Shown: in pieces, positions 21,120-30,305 of the stretch | Layout: each line of letters opens with the position of its first letter | Position numbering within the stretch: the stretch's first letter is position 1 | Origin: a virus | Reading direction: 5' to 3' (one strand) | Virus record (IMG/VR): IMGVR_UViG_3300027897_000003 | Span: 1 to 39,081 of that record | DNA length: 39,081 nt | Program-made: the position numbers and the translations under genes | Notes under the pieces: model-generated | Databases searched by the model: none | What the model was told of the DNA's origin: nothing | Seen by the model: the letters and a program-made list of their open reading frames with translations, nothing else

Positions 21120-21671
21120 ATGCCCATCGACAGCCCCGGGCAGGTCCCGAGCCTCGCGAGCGAGGTCGCCCTGCCGGTCGAAGTGGTCACGCTCTCGAGG
21201 CTGCGGACTCGGGATGGCGATCCCGTTCGGGTCCTCTGCGAGAAGGTGGACGAGGCGCTGGTCGCCTCCATCCTCAAGCGTCTTCCCGGCGAACGTCCGC
21301 AGCTCGGGATCGACGCGGCGCCGCCCGAGGACCTCGACCCCATCGAGAAGATCCGCATCATGGACGAGTACGGACGCCCGCTCGTCGAGGCGGGCACCTC
21401 ACTCCTCGGCCCGGACGGCGAGGAGGTTCGCCCGGCATTCTGGTTCGACGCGGCGCGGCGGTCGCCGCTTTCCATCCCGGGGCGCCTTCTCGGCGTCGCC
21501 GACCGCGTGGCGCTGGTCACGGCCATCCTGAAGCTCTCCGGATTCCTGAAGGAGGACGGCTCGGAAGGAGCCGCCTTTCATGACGGAGTCGGAGGCGGGG
21601 CTGATGGTCGGCTGGGAGCTGTGGCGGCTGGCGCGGGCGGAGGGGAGGACCCCGTGGGAAGCTCTGCATGA
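21120..21671 (+). CDS. tail assembly chaperone, upstream frame
   Basis: A 183-residue protein starting at ATG 21120 after TAGGAGGAG. Between tail tube and tape measure this is the lambda gpG position. It contains VEVVTLSRLRTRDGDPVRVLCEKVDEALV and VADRVALVTAILKLSGFL. From residue ~155 it becomes Gly/Ala-rich, where the reading frame overlaps the next gene for 92 bases. The low-complexity end suggests that the useful C-terminus may be supplied by the overlapping frame. Confidence 0.65.
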   Translation: MPIDSPGQVPSLASEVALPVEVVTLSRLRTRDGDPVRVLCEKVDEALVASILKRLPGERPQLGIDAAPPEDLDPIEKIRIMDEYGRPLVEAGTSLLGPDGEEVRPAFWFDAARRSPLSIPGRLLGVADRVALVTAILKLSGFLKEDGSEGAAFHDGVGGGADGRLGAVAAGAGGGEDPVGSSA

Positions 21672-21825
21672 CCCGCACCTAGCCTTCAACCTCACGGCTA
21701 TGCGGGCACACGACCGCGTCCGTGAGATGCGACACGGCCTCATCATGCAGCAGCTCGTGGCCGGGGATAGTTTCGGGGTCAAGCAGATCATCGCGTCGCT
21801 CCGGCTTCTGTACGAGGAGGTCTAG
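21580..21825 (+). CDS. tail assembly chaperone, overlapping downstream frame
   Basis: An 81-residue helical protein (MVGWELWRLARAEGRTPWEAL, HLAFNLTAMRAHDRVREMRHGLI, KQIIASLRLLYEEV) in the +1 frame relative to the upstream chaperone, like lambda gpT. ATG 21580 has AAGGAG about ten bases ahead, so independent starts are possible. Alternatively a +1 (or -2) shift inside the overlap would fuse it to the upstream product; the +1 frame is open from 21550. The run GGCGGGGC at 21594-21601 is a candidate slip site. It stops just before the tape measure GTG. Confidence 0.6.
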   Translation: MTESEAGLMVGWELWRLARAEGRTPWEALHDPHLAFNLTAMRAHDRVREMRHGLIMQQLVAGDSFGVKQIIASLRLLYEEV

Positions 21826-23580
21826 GTGCAGGCTGTCGAGTTCCTGCTGAAGGCTCGGGACGAGGCGAGCGGGGCTCTGGCGCGCGTCACCGGGCAGGTC
21901 AGGGGCCTGAATTCCGCCGTCGGTGGGATCTCTGCCGTGGTCGGCAAGGCCGGGGCCGTCGGGGCGGCGGTCGCCGGCCTTGTGGCGCTGGCCGGGGCGG
22001 CGGTCGCCGCCGGCAAGGCGCTCGCCGACACCGCCGAGCAGCTCGACCGGACCTCCACGGCGACCGGTGTCTCCGTCGAGTCCCTGCAGGTTTACAAGCA
22101 GGTCATCGAGGAGGGTGGCGGGAACGCCGAGGGGCTCTCGAAGGCCATCGTCAAGCTCAATCGCTCGATCGGCGAGGGCAATCCGCTGCTCGCCCAGCTC
22201 GGCATCACGACCAAGGACACGGACGCGGCCTTCCAGCAGCTCGTCGGCATCCTCTCCCGGTCGCAGGAGATGGGCAAGAAGTCGGCGGTGGCCTTCGAGC
22301 TGCTCGGCCATGGCTCGGAGACCCTGCTCGGCAGCATTGACGCGCTCGCCTCTGGGAGCGAGGAGATGCGTGGGGCGATGGAGCGGGCCGGGGCTTTCAT
22401 GGATCGCGACGCGGTCGACTCGGCCCTGAAGCTCGACAAGCAGCTCGACGAGCTGGGCCGGACGTGGAAGGGCGTGGTCATGGACTTCCAGCGGCTGGCG
22501 GTGCCGGTCGCGACCGTGGTCCTCGGCGCCTTCTCCGCCATCTTCAATGGCGCGAAGGCGCTCGGCGGCGCGCTCCGGAAGGCCTTTGTCGAGCCGTTCG
22601 AGGACCTCGCCAAGGCGGCGGCCGAGGCGGAGACGCAGTACGAGAAGCTGGAGAAGGCCAAGGCGGCTGCCCGGAAGATTGGCGGCACCGTGCAGGTCGG
22701 TGTCCCGATCATGGAGGGCGTCGAGGTCACGGCGACCAAGAAGGCCGACGTTCTTGCCGGGGTCGACCTCGACAAGGGCGGCCGCGGCGCGGTCAGCGAG
22801 CGCGAGAAGCGGATTCGTTCGCTGATGGACCTGCTCCATCTGACCCGGCGCGCCGCGATGCAGGCCGTCGAGGCGCTCAACGCGGTTGAGCAGGCCGAGA
22901 AGAGCGTCAAGGAGGCGGGGAAGCTGTTCGAGGCGGGCATCGAGAAGTTCTCACCGGAGACGCAGGCGGCCGCCTACGCCCAGCTCCCGAGCTACGAGGC
23001 TCCGGCGCCCCGTGCGACGGGCGCGGCTGGCGGGATCGCCGATCTGCTTTCCGGTGCGGTTGAGGTCCCGAATCCGTGGGAGGGGTGGCTCGAGGATCTG
23101 CCCAAGGTCTCGGAGGCGATGCTCGACGTCAGCATGAAGTGGTACGACATCACCAACGCGGTGACCAGCGGCGCGGCGGTGGTCGACGCCAGCTTCGAGG
23201 CGCTCTGGAACGGCCTGCAGAGCGGCTTCGCGCAGGTCTTCTCGAACCTGACCAGCAAGGGGCAGACCTTCCGGAGCGCCATGAGGACCATCTTCCAGAG
23301 CCTCGTCAGCGAGGTCCTTGCCATGCTCGCCCGGATCGCGGCCGCGGCGGTGTTCAAGTTCCTGCTGAACCTGCTCGCCCCCGGGCTCGGGACCTTCGTC
23401 GGTGGGCTCCTTGGCGGGAGCCTCAGCGTTGTCGGCCTGCCGGCGACGCCGACGACCGAGCAGGCGGTCACGGTCAACATCAACGCGATCGACCAGCGCG
23501 GCATCTACGAGTCCCTGACCCTGCCGCGTGGGGAGCTGCGCGCCGCCATGCGATCGGTCGCGCTCGCGGGGGCGTACTGA
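21826..23580 (+). CDS. tail tape measure protein
   Basis: A 584-residue protein starting at GTG 21826, immediately after the chaperone stop and behind GAGGAGG. The N-terminus VEFLLKARDEASGALARVTGQVRGLNSAV is the usual tape-measure coiled-coil opening, followed by Ala/Gly-rich hydrophobic segments (VGAAVAGLVALAGAAVAAGKAL). Next come helical regions (TSTATGVSVESLQVYKQVIE, LVGILSRSQEMGKKSAVAFELLG) and a hydrophobic C-terminal stretch (MLARIAAAAVFKFLLNLLAPGLG). It is short for the family; at about 0.15 nm per residue it predicts a tail near 90 nm. Confidence 0.85.
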   Translation: MQAVEFLLKARDEASGALARVTGQVRGLNSAVGGISAVVGKAGAVGAAVAGLVALAGAAVAAGKALADTAEQLDRTSTATGVSVESLQVYKQVIEEGGGNAEGLSKAIVKLNRSIGEGNPLLAQLGITTKDTDAAFQQLVGILSRSQEMGKKSAVAFELLGHGSETLLGSIDALASGSEEMRGAMERAGAFMDRDAVDSALKLDKQLDELGRTWKGVVMDFQRLAVPVATVVLGAFSAIFNGAKALGGALRKAFVEPFEDLAKAAAEAETQYEKLEKAKAAARKIGGTVQVGVPIMEGVEVTATKKADVLAGVDLDKGGRGAVSEREKRIRSLMDLLHLTRRAAMQAVEALNAVEQAEKSVKEAGKLFEAGIEKFSPETQAAAYAQLPSYEAPAPRATGAAGGIADLLSGAVEVPNPWEGWLEDLPKVSEAMLDVSMKWYDITNAVTSGAAVVDASFEALWNGLQSGFAQVFSNLTSKGQTFRSAMRTIFQSLVSEVLAMLARIAAAAVFKFLLNLLAPGLGTFVGGLLGGSLSVVGLPATPTTEQAVTVNINAIDQRGIYESLTLPRGELRAAMRSVALAGAY

Positions 23581-24362
23581 TGGCTCTCTATCCGCTGAGT
23601 TACTACGTCTCCAACCGGGCGGTGAAGTCGACGCCGGCCAGCACCTACCCGGCGTTGGCCAACGTCCCGCCGGAGGACGCCGACTACCCGGCCTCGAACC
23701 TGCTCCGGCCCGACCGCTACACGCTCTGGAAGTGCCCGGCCAGCCCGACCGGGGACGTCACCATCGACATCGACCTTGGGGCTAACGTCTCCATCGGGAC
23801 GGTCGGCGTCTTGAACCTCATCAAGGCGGACGGCGGCATCGATCCGATGTTCATGGCGTGGTACTACGGCACGACGTACGGGAGCTGGACGAATCTCGCG
23901 ACGGGCATCTCCTTGCTGGGTGGCCGGGACGTCATCTCCGCCTACACCCCGGTGTCGGCGCGCTACTGGAGGGTCGTCTTCGACCGTTACGCCGACGGAG
24001 TCTTCACGCTCGGCAAGCTGTTCTTGGGCTCGGCTCCCGCGACCCTCGGCAGCATCATCATGTCTCCGGGCTCGACGCGGACGACCATCCTGCAGCGGGT
24101 CAGGAATCGCACGGTCTCCGGCGTGCCGGTCGTCTCGACGACCGGGCCGAATCGCTACCGCTGGGACTACCAGTTTCTCAGGGTCGGGCAGACGACTCGC
24201 GACTCCCTGTACCAGCTCGCCGTCTACGCTCCGTTGCTCATCGTCGACACGTACAACACGGCGATGGAGGTCGACGTCATCGAGGACTCCTTCGTCGAGA
24301 GCGTCGTCTTCGGGCCGACGCCGGTCTTCGACGTCTCCCTGAGCTTGGAGCAGTTGCCGTGA
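23580..24362 (+). CDS. minor tail protein, distal-tail-like
   Basis: A 260-residue protein starting at ATG 23580, sharing a base with the tape-measure stop. Beta-rich throughout: PASNLLRPDRYTLWKCPA, DVTIDIDLGANVSIGTVGVLNL and ARYWRVVFDRYADG resemble a discoidin/jelly-roll module (ASNLL....W........IDIDLG......V........RY.R..F), and the end VESVVFGPTPVFDVSLSLEQLP is typical of tail-tip proteins. Its place after the tape measure corresponds to distal tail / gpM-L type proteins. Overlaps the next gene by 4 bases. Confidence 0.65.
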   Translation: MALYPLSYYVSNRAVKSTPASTYPALANVPPEDADYPASNLLRPDRYTLWKCPASPTGDVTIDIDLGANVSIGTVGVLNLIKADGGIDPMFMAWYYGTTYGSWTNLATGISLLGGRDVISAYTPVSARYWRVVFDRYADGVFTLGKLFLGSAPATLGSIIMSPGSTRTTILQRVRNRTVSGVPVVSTTGPNRYRWDYQFLRVGQTTRDSLYQLAVYAPLLIVDTYNTAMEVDVIEDSFVESVVFGPTPVFDVSLSLEQLP

Positions 24363-27300
24363 CCGTGACCGCCGCCTTCCGCGAGCGCTGGCGGTCGTAT
24401 CAGTTGCGCCAGCCGGTCGCTCTCGTCGCCATTGGTCCGCTCTCGCCGTCCGGGACGACCATCCGGGCGGCGACGCGAGCCTGCGTGACCCCGGACGGGG
24501 TCGTCTGGGGCCCGCTGTTGGGCCGCAACGGATCCATCTCGTCGACCTCTCAGCTCCTCGGGACGGACGTCCCGATGGCGCGGGCGACCTTCACGATCTT
24601 CGACGTCGAGGCGACGTTCACGGCGGCCGGGGAGAAGATCTCCGGCCTGCTCGCCGGGAATCAGGTCATCGGGGCCCCGGTCACGATCTGGCTCTGGGAC
24701 ATGAACCTGAGCGACTCCGCCGACGTGTTCCAGCGCTTCGTCGGCGTCGTCCAGACCTACTCGACCGCCGCCGGGACGATCTCCTTCACCTGTCTCCAGC
24801 GGCGGGATTGGAATCGCAGCGTCATCGTGAAGCGGGTCGCCTACGCAGAGTTCCCCGACGCCCCGGAGGACTCCATCGGGCTCCCGATCCCGACGCTGAT
24901 CGGCAAGCTCGGTGGCCTGCCGATGCGCGAGCCGTTCGACGCGGAGTACTCGGACCTCCAGCATTGGCGCGAGCATTTCGCCGGAGGCGCTCGCGTCGTC
25001 AAGGCTGTCCTCGTCGACTCGGGGCGCGGCGGTGGTGGCACGAATCCGCCCGCGAAGGTTCTTGTCGCCTCGCATCGTGTCTCCCGGCTCGGCGTCGCCT
25101 CGCCGAACTACGGGACGGCGGTCTTCCTCGAGGGAAGCGACGGGGTCGCCCATGTCATCGACCCGGCGAGTGGAGACCTGTTCATTGACGACGCCGGCTC
25201 CGGCTTCCTCGTTCCCGATGGCTCCGGGACGGCCTTCTATCCCGTCTTCCCCTGCGACCTCTACCTGACGACGGAGTACGCCGACAACCCCAGAGCCATC
25301 CTCGATCGGAAGGGCGAGACCCGCTACGCCCGGCTCGACTACTCGGCCTCGAAGCGGAACCTCTACGCGAAGCTGCCGTCGGTCCCGCCGGAGAGCGGCG
25401 AGTTCGTCCACGCCTACGCGTTCATCATCTACCGCTCGAGCGCGACCCTCTCGGGCTGCCAGTTCCTCGTCGTCAACGGCGCTCTCTCGACCTACGTGAC
25501 GTTGACCCCGAGCGCGAACGAGGCCTACGCATCCATCGACCTCGGGACCGGGGGCTGGGGAACGGGGGAGCTGCCGACCTCGCCGTGGGACTTCTCCGAG
25601 GTCATGCTGCGGGTCGGCTGGACGCTGGGGACTCCGGTCGGGACGCTCGAGGTCGTGGCGATGGGCATCTCGGTCGAGTACCGGCCGTCACAGGACCTGA
25701 TCCGCATGGAGAAGCGCACCGAGCTGCGCCCCATCCAGCGGACGCCGCGGCAGTTCCCGGGCCCCGGCCGGGACCGGCCGACCATCTACGTCACGCACGC
25801 GCAGCGTGAGGTCTCGACCGAGATCCGCGAGCTGCGCGGGAAGTTCTACGCCAACGTCTTCGGCTATCCGGACGACGCTTCCGGGAGCTACACGGGGACG
25901 GCGAACGCGGTCATCGAGCGGCCCTGCGACGTCGCCCGGCTCCTGCTCTCGGTCTTCGGAGGCGAGTCCGGATTCGCCGGGAGCGGGGCGCTCGGGGGCT
26001 TCGCCGACGCCCGCGCCTTGCTGAGGACGTGGAACCTCCGGGACATGGTCCTTGCCATGAGCATCGCCGAGACTCTCGACGTCAACGCCGCGCTGGGGAT
26101 GGTCATGGCGGCCTCGGCCAGCCTCGTCTATCTCTCGGAGTTCACGGATCTCTGGCGGTTCCTGCCTTTCCGCGTCGCTCCAGCCGTCACCTATCCGGAC
26201 CCGATCGTGCTGGCCGACATCCTCGACCCCGCGTCCGGCGTGGAGGTCGACCTCACCCCGGACTCCGACGTCCTGACCGGCCTGCGAATCGGTTACAGCC
26301 GGGACCAGCTCAGCGACGGGCTTATCCATGAGGTCTCGGCGACCGTCGGCGGCAGCTCCTCGGGGCATCTGTACCGGAACCTGCGCGATGGTCTGCTCAC
26401 CGTGGCCGACGACGTCAACGACAAGATCGACTTCTCCGCCTTCGCCTCGACCAAGGTGGCGACGCTCACGCCCGGGACCTACGATCCGTGGAGCCTCGCC
26501 AAGATGGTCAAGGCGCAGCTTGACCTTGCCGAGCCGCTCTACGACTGGGCCGTCTGCTACGGGTGCCGGATCGAGGCCGGGGTCAACGACACCCTGAAGT
26601 TCGAGGAGGTCTCCGGGACCGTCATCGAGACGACGGTTGCCGAGGGGGACTACGAGAGCTTCGAGGCGCTCTGCGCCGCCGTGCAGACCGCGTTCAACGC
26701 GGCCGGGGCGGGCGGTTGGAGCGTCACCTTCGACCGCTCGACCCGCAAGGCGACCATCTCGCGGACGAGCTGGGGGCGTACCTTCCCCGTGGGCTCTCGG
26801 GCCGACGTCTACACGGTCCTTGGCTTCTTGCCGGTCGCGACCGTCTGCCCGGTCACCTCGGCGGTCGCGGTCGAGGAGAAGCGCTTCACCATCGCGAACG
26901 CTCCCGGCTTCACGCTCTACTGGCGGACGGGGACGAACGGCCTGCTCGGGACGAAGCAGAGCGCCGCCGAGCTGCTCGGGTTCGACTGGCAGGACGACCT
27001 CGTTATCAGCTCGCTGGCGACGATCGCTGTCGCCGTGAGCCCGAAGTTCGAGGTCGAGAACGACCTGACGGCAGCCGCTACCGCCTTCGGGCAGAAGCGG
27101 GATCTCATTCTCGACGGCAGCGCCATCTACGACACGCCGACCGCGCTGGAGCTGCGGAATCGTCTTGTCGCTCTGCTGCGCAAGCCCCGGGCGCTCGTCC
27201 GCTTTTCCAGCGAGCGGCTGGCCGACATCGAGCGCGGCGACGTCTTCGAGTGCGACGACTCCATCGACGCGATTCAGGCGTTCCCCGGCCCGGAGACGGA

Positions 27301-27400
27301 TGGCTCGTGGGCCGGGAAGCGCTTCCTCGTGCTGGAGACTCACCAGCGCTTCGGCGATTCTTGGCATACCGAAGTCGTGGCGATTGACCTGACCGACTAG
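24359..27400 (+). CDS. large tail hub / tail-tip protein
   Basis: A 1013-residue protein starting at GTG 24359 (GTGA overlap). The first ~150 residues (YQLRQPVALVAIGPLSPSG, ATFTIFDVEATFT, FVGVVQTYSTAAGTISFTC, CLQRRDWNRSV) look like the beta-barrel hub domains of central tail proteins. Next come several beta modules with conserved-looking Gly/Asp turns and a charged linker (RMEKRTELRPIQRTPRQFPG). The C-terminal region (LRNRLVALLRKPRALVRF, RLADIERGDVFECDD, FLVLETHQRFGDSWHTEVVAIDL) resembles hub/baseplate proteins that track absolute orientation of the tube end (gp27-like arrangement). No enzymatic motif seen. It probably closes the tail tip and anchors the fibres. Confidence 0.65.
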   Translation: MTVTAAFRERWRSYQLRQPVALVAIGPLSPSGTTIRAATRACVTPDGVVWGPLLGRNGSISSTSQLLGTDVPMARATFTIFDVEATFTAAGEKISGLLAGNQVIGAPVTIWLWDMNLSDSADVFQRFVGVVQTYSTAAGTISFTCLQRRDWNRSVIVKRVAYAEFPDAPEDSIGLPIPTLIGKLGGLPMREPFDAEYSDLQHWREHFAGGARVVKAVLVDSGRGGGGTNPPAKVLVASHRVSRLGVASPNYGTAVFLEGSDGVAHVIDPASGDLFIDDAGSGFLVPDGSGTAFYPVFPCDLYLTTEYADNPRAILDRKGETRYARLDYSASKRNLYAKLPSVPPESGEFVHAYAFIIYRSSATLSGCQFLVVNGALSTYVTLTPSANEAYASIDLGTGGWGTGELPTSPWDFSEVMLRVGWTLGTPVGTLEVVAMGISVEYRPSQDLIRMEKRTELRPIQRTPRQFPGPGRDRPTIYVTHAQREVSTEIRELRGKFYANVFGYPDDASGSYTGTANAVIERPCDVARLLLSVFGGESGFAGSGALGGFADARALLRTWNLRDMVLAMSIAETLDVNAALGMVMAASASLVYLSEFTDLWRFLPFRVAPAVTYPDPIVLADILDPASGVEVDLTPDSDVLTGLRIGYSRDQLSDGLIHEVSATVGGSSSGHLYRNLRDGLLTVADDVNDKIDFSAFASTKVATLTPGTYDPWSLAKMVKAQLDLAEPLYDWAVCYGCRIEAGVNDTLKFEEVSGTVIETTVAEGDYESFEALCAAVQTAFNAAGAGGWSVTFDRSTRKATISRTSWGRTFPVGSRADVYTVLGFLPVATVCPVTSAVAVEEKRFTIANAPGFTLYWRTGTNGLLGTKQSAAELLGFDWQDDLVISSLATIAVAVSPKFEVENDLTAAATAFGQKRDLILDGSAIYDTPTALELRNRLVALLRKPRALVRFSSERLADIERGDVFECDDSIDAIQAFPGPETDGSWAGKRFLVLETHQRFGDSWHTEVVAIDLTD

Positions 27401-27412
27401 GGGGGGAGAGCG

Positions 27413-27841
27413 ATGCTTCACGATGAGAGGCGGCTGCGGGTGAACGTGCTGGTGGAGGTCTTCGGGCCGGACGGGCGGCTCAAGGAGTCGGCGTCCATTC
27501 ACAACACGGTCACGACCGGCGGGAAGAACGGGACGGCCGACCAGATCCTCGCGTCTCCGACGCTCGCCAAGCCCACGCACATGGCGATCGGTACGGGCAC
27601 GCCGGGGAGCAATGCGCTCGGCGCCGAGCTGGACCGGAACGCGCTGACCAGCAAGGTGCGGGCGGACAACGTGGTCACGATGGTGGGCGACTGGGCGGCC
27701 GGCGACGGCACTGGCGTGCTGACCGAGGCGGGCATCTTCGACGCCGCCTCGGGCGGGAACATGTGGCAGTCGGCCACGTTCAGCATGACCAAGGCGGCGG
27801 CGGACACGCTCAAGATCACGTGGACCCTGACGGTCAACTAG
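27413..27841 (+). CDS. tail fibre-like small protein
   Basis: A 142-residue protein starting at ATG 27413 after AGGGGGGGAG. HNTVTTGGKNGTADQIL, KPTHMAIGTGTPGSNALGAELDR, VTMVGDWAAGDGTGVLTEAGIFDA and TLKITWTLTVN form the phage receptor-binding-associated pattern IGTGT...... L...EAGIF.......W. Similar proteins sit near tail fibres in siphoviruses of many hosts. Likely part of the distal tail. Confidence 0.65.
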   Translation: MLHDERRLRVNVLVEVFGPDGRLKESASIHNTVTTGGKNGTADQILASPTLAKPTHMAIGTGTPGSNALGAELDRNALTSKVRADNVVTMVGDWAAGDGTGVLTEAGIFDAASGGNMWQSATFSMTKAAADTLKITWTLTVN

Positions 27842-27855
27842 GCTAGGCGTCCGGC

Positions 27856-29925
27856 ATGTCGACCACCCTCTACCTGCGCAGCACGCAGAACAACCTGTCC
27901 GGGTACTACGATCTCCTGATCTCGGCGGGCAGTTCGAGCGCGTATGCGGAAGTCAACACGGTGGCGGGCGGGACCGAGATCCAGTGGACGCTCACGCGGG
28001 GCGGCAGCGTCATCAAGTGGGCCTCTGAGCCGTTCGCGGCCGGCTTCACGCTGACCGCGGCCGGCCTGAAGGCGTGGGCGCAGGAGTCGAACGCGGCGGC
28101 GAACTCCGCGCTCCGCTTCCGCTTGTTCAAGTACTCCGGGGGGACGGAGACGGAGCTGGGCGGCGGTCCCTTCACGGCCGAGTGGGAGCTGCCGACCTCC
28201 CTGAGCTACCACAACCTCAGCGGCGACGCGACCGACACCAGCTTCGCGGCTGGCGACCGGCTGGTGTTGAAGTGCTACATCACGAACGTCGGCACGATGG
28301 GCGGATCCCGCTACTGCACGCTCGCCTTCAATAGCTCCACCTATCCGTCGCGCGTTGAGGTGGCCGAGACGGTCGGCTTCCAGCGCGAGCTGGTGCTGGC
28401 GGACGCGCTCGGGGTCAATGACTCACTGGTCAAGGCTCCGGGCAAGGCGCTGGCCGATGCGGTGACGTTGAGCGACGAGGCGAAGCGAGCGGTGGAGAAG
28501 GCGCTGGCGGACGCGCTCGGGCTCGGGGACGAGGCGAAGCGAGCGGTGGAGAAGGCGCTGGCGGACTCCGTCACTCTGTCGGATGTGCTGGCGAAGCTGG
28601 CCGGGGTCTCGCTGGGTGACAGCCTTGCATTGAGTGACGAGTGCATGGCGGAGCTTGGCGGCGGCGGCCTCTCGCTCGAGGTCTGGCCGTCGGACTCCGT
28701 TACGCTGGGCGATGCTCTCGCGAAGGAAGTGGGCAAGGGGCTGGTCGACTCGGCCTTGCTGGCCGACGCTCTCTCCAAGCTGGTCGGCAAGGCGCTGGCC
28801 GACACCGCGACCCTGACCGATGCGGTGGCGAAGCAGGTCGGCCTCGGGGTCGGCGACGAGGTCGTGCGCATCCCCCGGGGCGCGTTCGGCATCGAGATGC
28901 AGGGCGAGATGGACTTCCAGATTCCCGGTCTGTCGGTGGACGCCGGGACGTGGCTGCTCATCGTCGTGGGCGGCGACTGGCACCTGCTGGAGAGCGTGAG
29001 TTTCGGGGGCGTCCCGCTGGCGCAGCTTGCCAGTCACTCGCTCGGCTCCGAGGTCTACCGGGTCGAGGTCTGGGGGGCGTACTTCTCCAGCGCCTACTCG
29101 GGCTCCGCGTTTGCGTATACGGACGAGTACGGCGCGAGCTGCGTGGGCGGGGTCGCGGTGGAGGTGGTGGGCTTGCCCGCCGCGGGCGCGTGGGACGTCT
29201 CCGCCTACGACGAGAGGACCAGCACCACGCCGTCGAGCGGCTATACGGGCCTGCCGTCGCAGGCGCACGAGTTCGCGCTGGGGATCGTGGCGACGAACGG
29301 TCCGCCCACGGACGCGCCGGGGACGTGGATCGGTGGCCTGACGGAAGGCCAGCGTGACGGCTACGACAACGGCTGGTGCGCCATCACCGTCAGCGAGGGC
29401 TACCGGGTCACGACCGAGCGCGAGGCTCAGGTCGCCAGCAAGACGGGCATCACCCTGCGTCCGTGGGGCGCGCTCATTGCGACCTTCAGGGCCCGAGACG
29501 ATCAGCGGGTGTTGCTCTCGGACTTCATCGCCCGGCAGGTCGGGATGGTGGTGGCGGACTCCATCGCGCTCGCCGACGCGGCGGCGCTCACGGTCGAGAA
29601 AGCGCTCGCCGACGTGGCCGTCCTAACGGATGCGTACGTGGTGGTCCTGAACGATGGCGGGACGGCGCTGCTCCTGAACCTCGAGGATGTGCTTGCGCTC
29701 ACGGATGCGTGGACGGCGCTGCGGAACTACTTGGGGTTTGTGACGGAGCTTGAGTACCCGCTCGGGGCGGTGGTGGCGCGGTGTGTTATGCCTCCCGTAT
29801 CCGCTGCCTCCTGCGCGCTGCCCGGGACTCTGGATCGCTCGGCCGTTCTGGAGGATCCTGCTGCCAGTGTCCTTCTTGGGGCGCTGGTTCGCCGTACGGT
29901 CACCTGCCGGAACGTCGTTCGCTAG
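27856..29925 (+). CDS. tail fibre with repeated LADAV-TLSD units
   Basis: A 689-residue protein starting at ATG 27856. The first ~170 residues are a beta domain (TTLYLRSTQNNLSGYYDLL). Residues ~180-335 are built from degenerate 16-18-residue repeats of the form KALADAVTLSD-A---VG (LADALGVNDSLVKAPG, LADAVTLSDEAKRAVEK, LADALGLGDEAKRAVEK, LADSVTLSDVLAKLAG, and so on). A jelly-roll/lectin-like domain (~340-545; GTWLLIVVGGDWH, FALGIVATNGPP, LRPWGALIATFRA) follows, then more repeats (~550-625). Modular repeats plus a lectin-like domain indicate an adhesin that contacts the host surface. Confidence 0.7.
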   Translation: MSTTLYLRSTQNNLSGYYDLLISAGSSSAYAEVNTVAGGTEIQWTLTRGGSVIKWASEPFAAGFTLTAAGLKAWAQESNAAANSALRFRLFKYSGGTETELGGGPFTAEWELPTSLSYHNLSGDATDTSFAAGDRLVLKCYITNVGTMGGSRYCTLAFNSSTYPSRVEVAETVGFQRELVLADALGVNDSLVKAPGKALADAVTLSDEAKRAVEKALADALGLGDEAKRAVEKALADSVTLSDVLAKLAGVSLGDSLALSDECMAELGGGGLSLEVWPSDSVTLGDALAKEVGKGLVDSALLADALSKLVGKALADTATLTDAVAKQVGLGVGDEVVRIPRGAFGIEMQGEMDFQIPGLSVDAGTWLLIVVGGDWHLLESVSFGGVPLAQLASHSLGSEVYRVEVWGAYFSSAYSGSAFAYTDEYGASCVGGVAVEVVGLPAAGAWDVSAYDERTSTTPSSGYTGLPSQAHEFALGIVATNGPPTDAPGTWIGGLTEGQRDGYDNGWCAITVSEGYRVTTEREAQVASKTGITLRPWGALIATFRARDDQRVLLSDFIARQVGMVVADSIALADAAALTVEKALADVAVLTDAYVVVLNDGGTALLLNLEDVLALTDAWTALRNYLGFVTELEYPLGAVVARCVMPPVSAASCALPGTLDRSAVLEDPAASVLLGALVRRTVTCRNVVR
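28474..28566. repeat. 39-bp direct repeats inside the tail fibre gene
   Basis: Bases 28474-28512 and 28528-28566 are identical over 39 bases with a 54-base period, encoding DEAKRAVEKALAD twice. Identity at the DNA level within otherwise diverged protein repeats points to a recent duplication, so repeat number may vary between relatives. Confidence 0.9.
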
Positions 29926-29934
29926 GAGGCTGGC

Positions 29935-30288
29935 GTGTCCTCTTGCGTGATTGTGGTGTGTCGGGCTGGAGAAGTGTCTCGGCGGCGTCTGCGCCTGACT
30001 CTGGTAGACGAGGATGGGGCGGCGCTGGACATCACGGGCGCGTCGGTCTCCCTGCAGGGCGTGAGTGCCGATCTCGAGAAGCAGATCGATGTGGACGGGG
30101 TCGTGACGGACGGACCGGCCGGGGAGTGTGAGTGGGACGCGCTTGGGAACCTGCTGGACGAGGCCGATCTTAGCTCGCGCGACTCGGTCGACTACTCGTT
30201 GTACGTGCGCATCGAGGATGCTGCGGGCAAGGTGGATTACGGTTCCGCGCTGGCGGCCACGTTCACCAAGGCGCCGCTGGTCGTGTAG
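29935..30288 (+). CDS. BppU-like baseplate/tail N-terminal domain protein
   Basis: A 117-residue protein starting at GTG 29935 after TAGGAGG. RRRLRLTLVDEDGAALDITGASVSLQGVSA, GVVTDGPAGECEWDAL and YSLYVRIEDAAGKVDYGSAL match the short beta domain (D..G...DITGA.V......., V.DG..G...W......, Y.......D..G........) found at the start of phage baseplate upper proteins and in stand-alone tail proteins. Probably virion-associated. Confidence 0.6.
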   Translation: MSSCVIVVCRAGEVSRRRLRLTLVDEDGAALDITGASVSLQGVSADLEKQIDVDGVVTDGPAGECEWDALGNLLDEADLSSRDSVDYSLYVRIEDAAGKVDYGSALAATFTKAPLVV

Positions 30289-30305
30289 TTCGAGAGGCTC
30301 GTCTG

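Noticed and set aside
28474-28566. Short direct repeats that could suggest a CRISPR array
   Set aside because: Only two exact copies, in frame inside a tail-fibre gene, with no spacer-like regularity and no cas genes.
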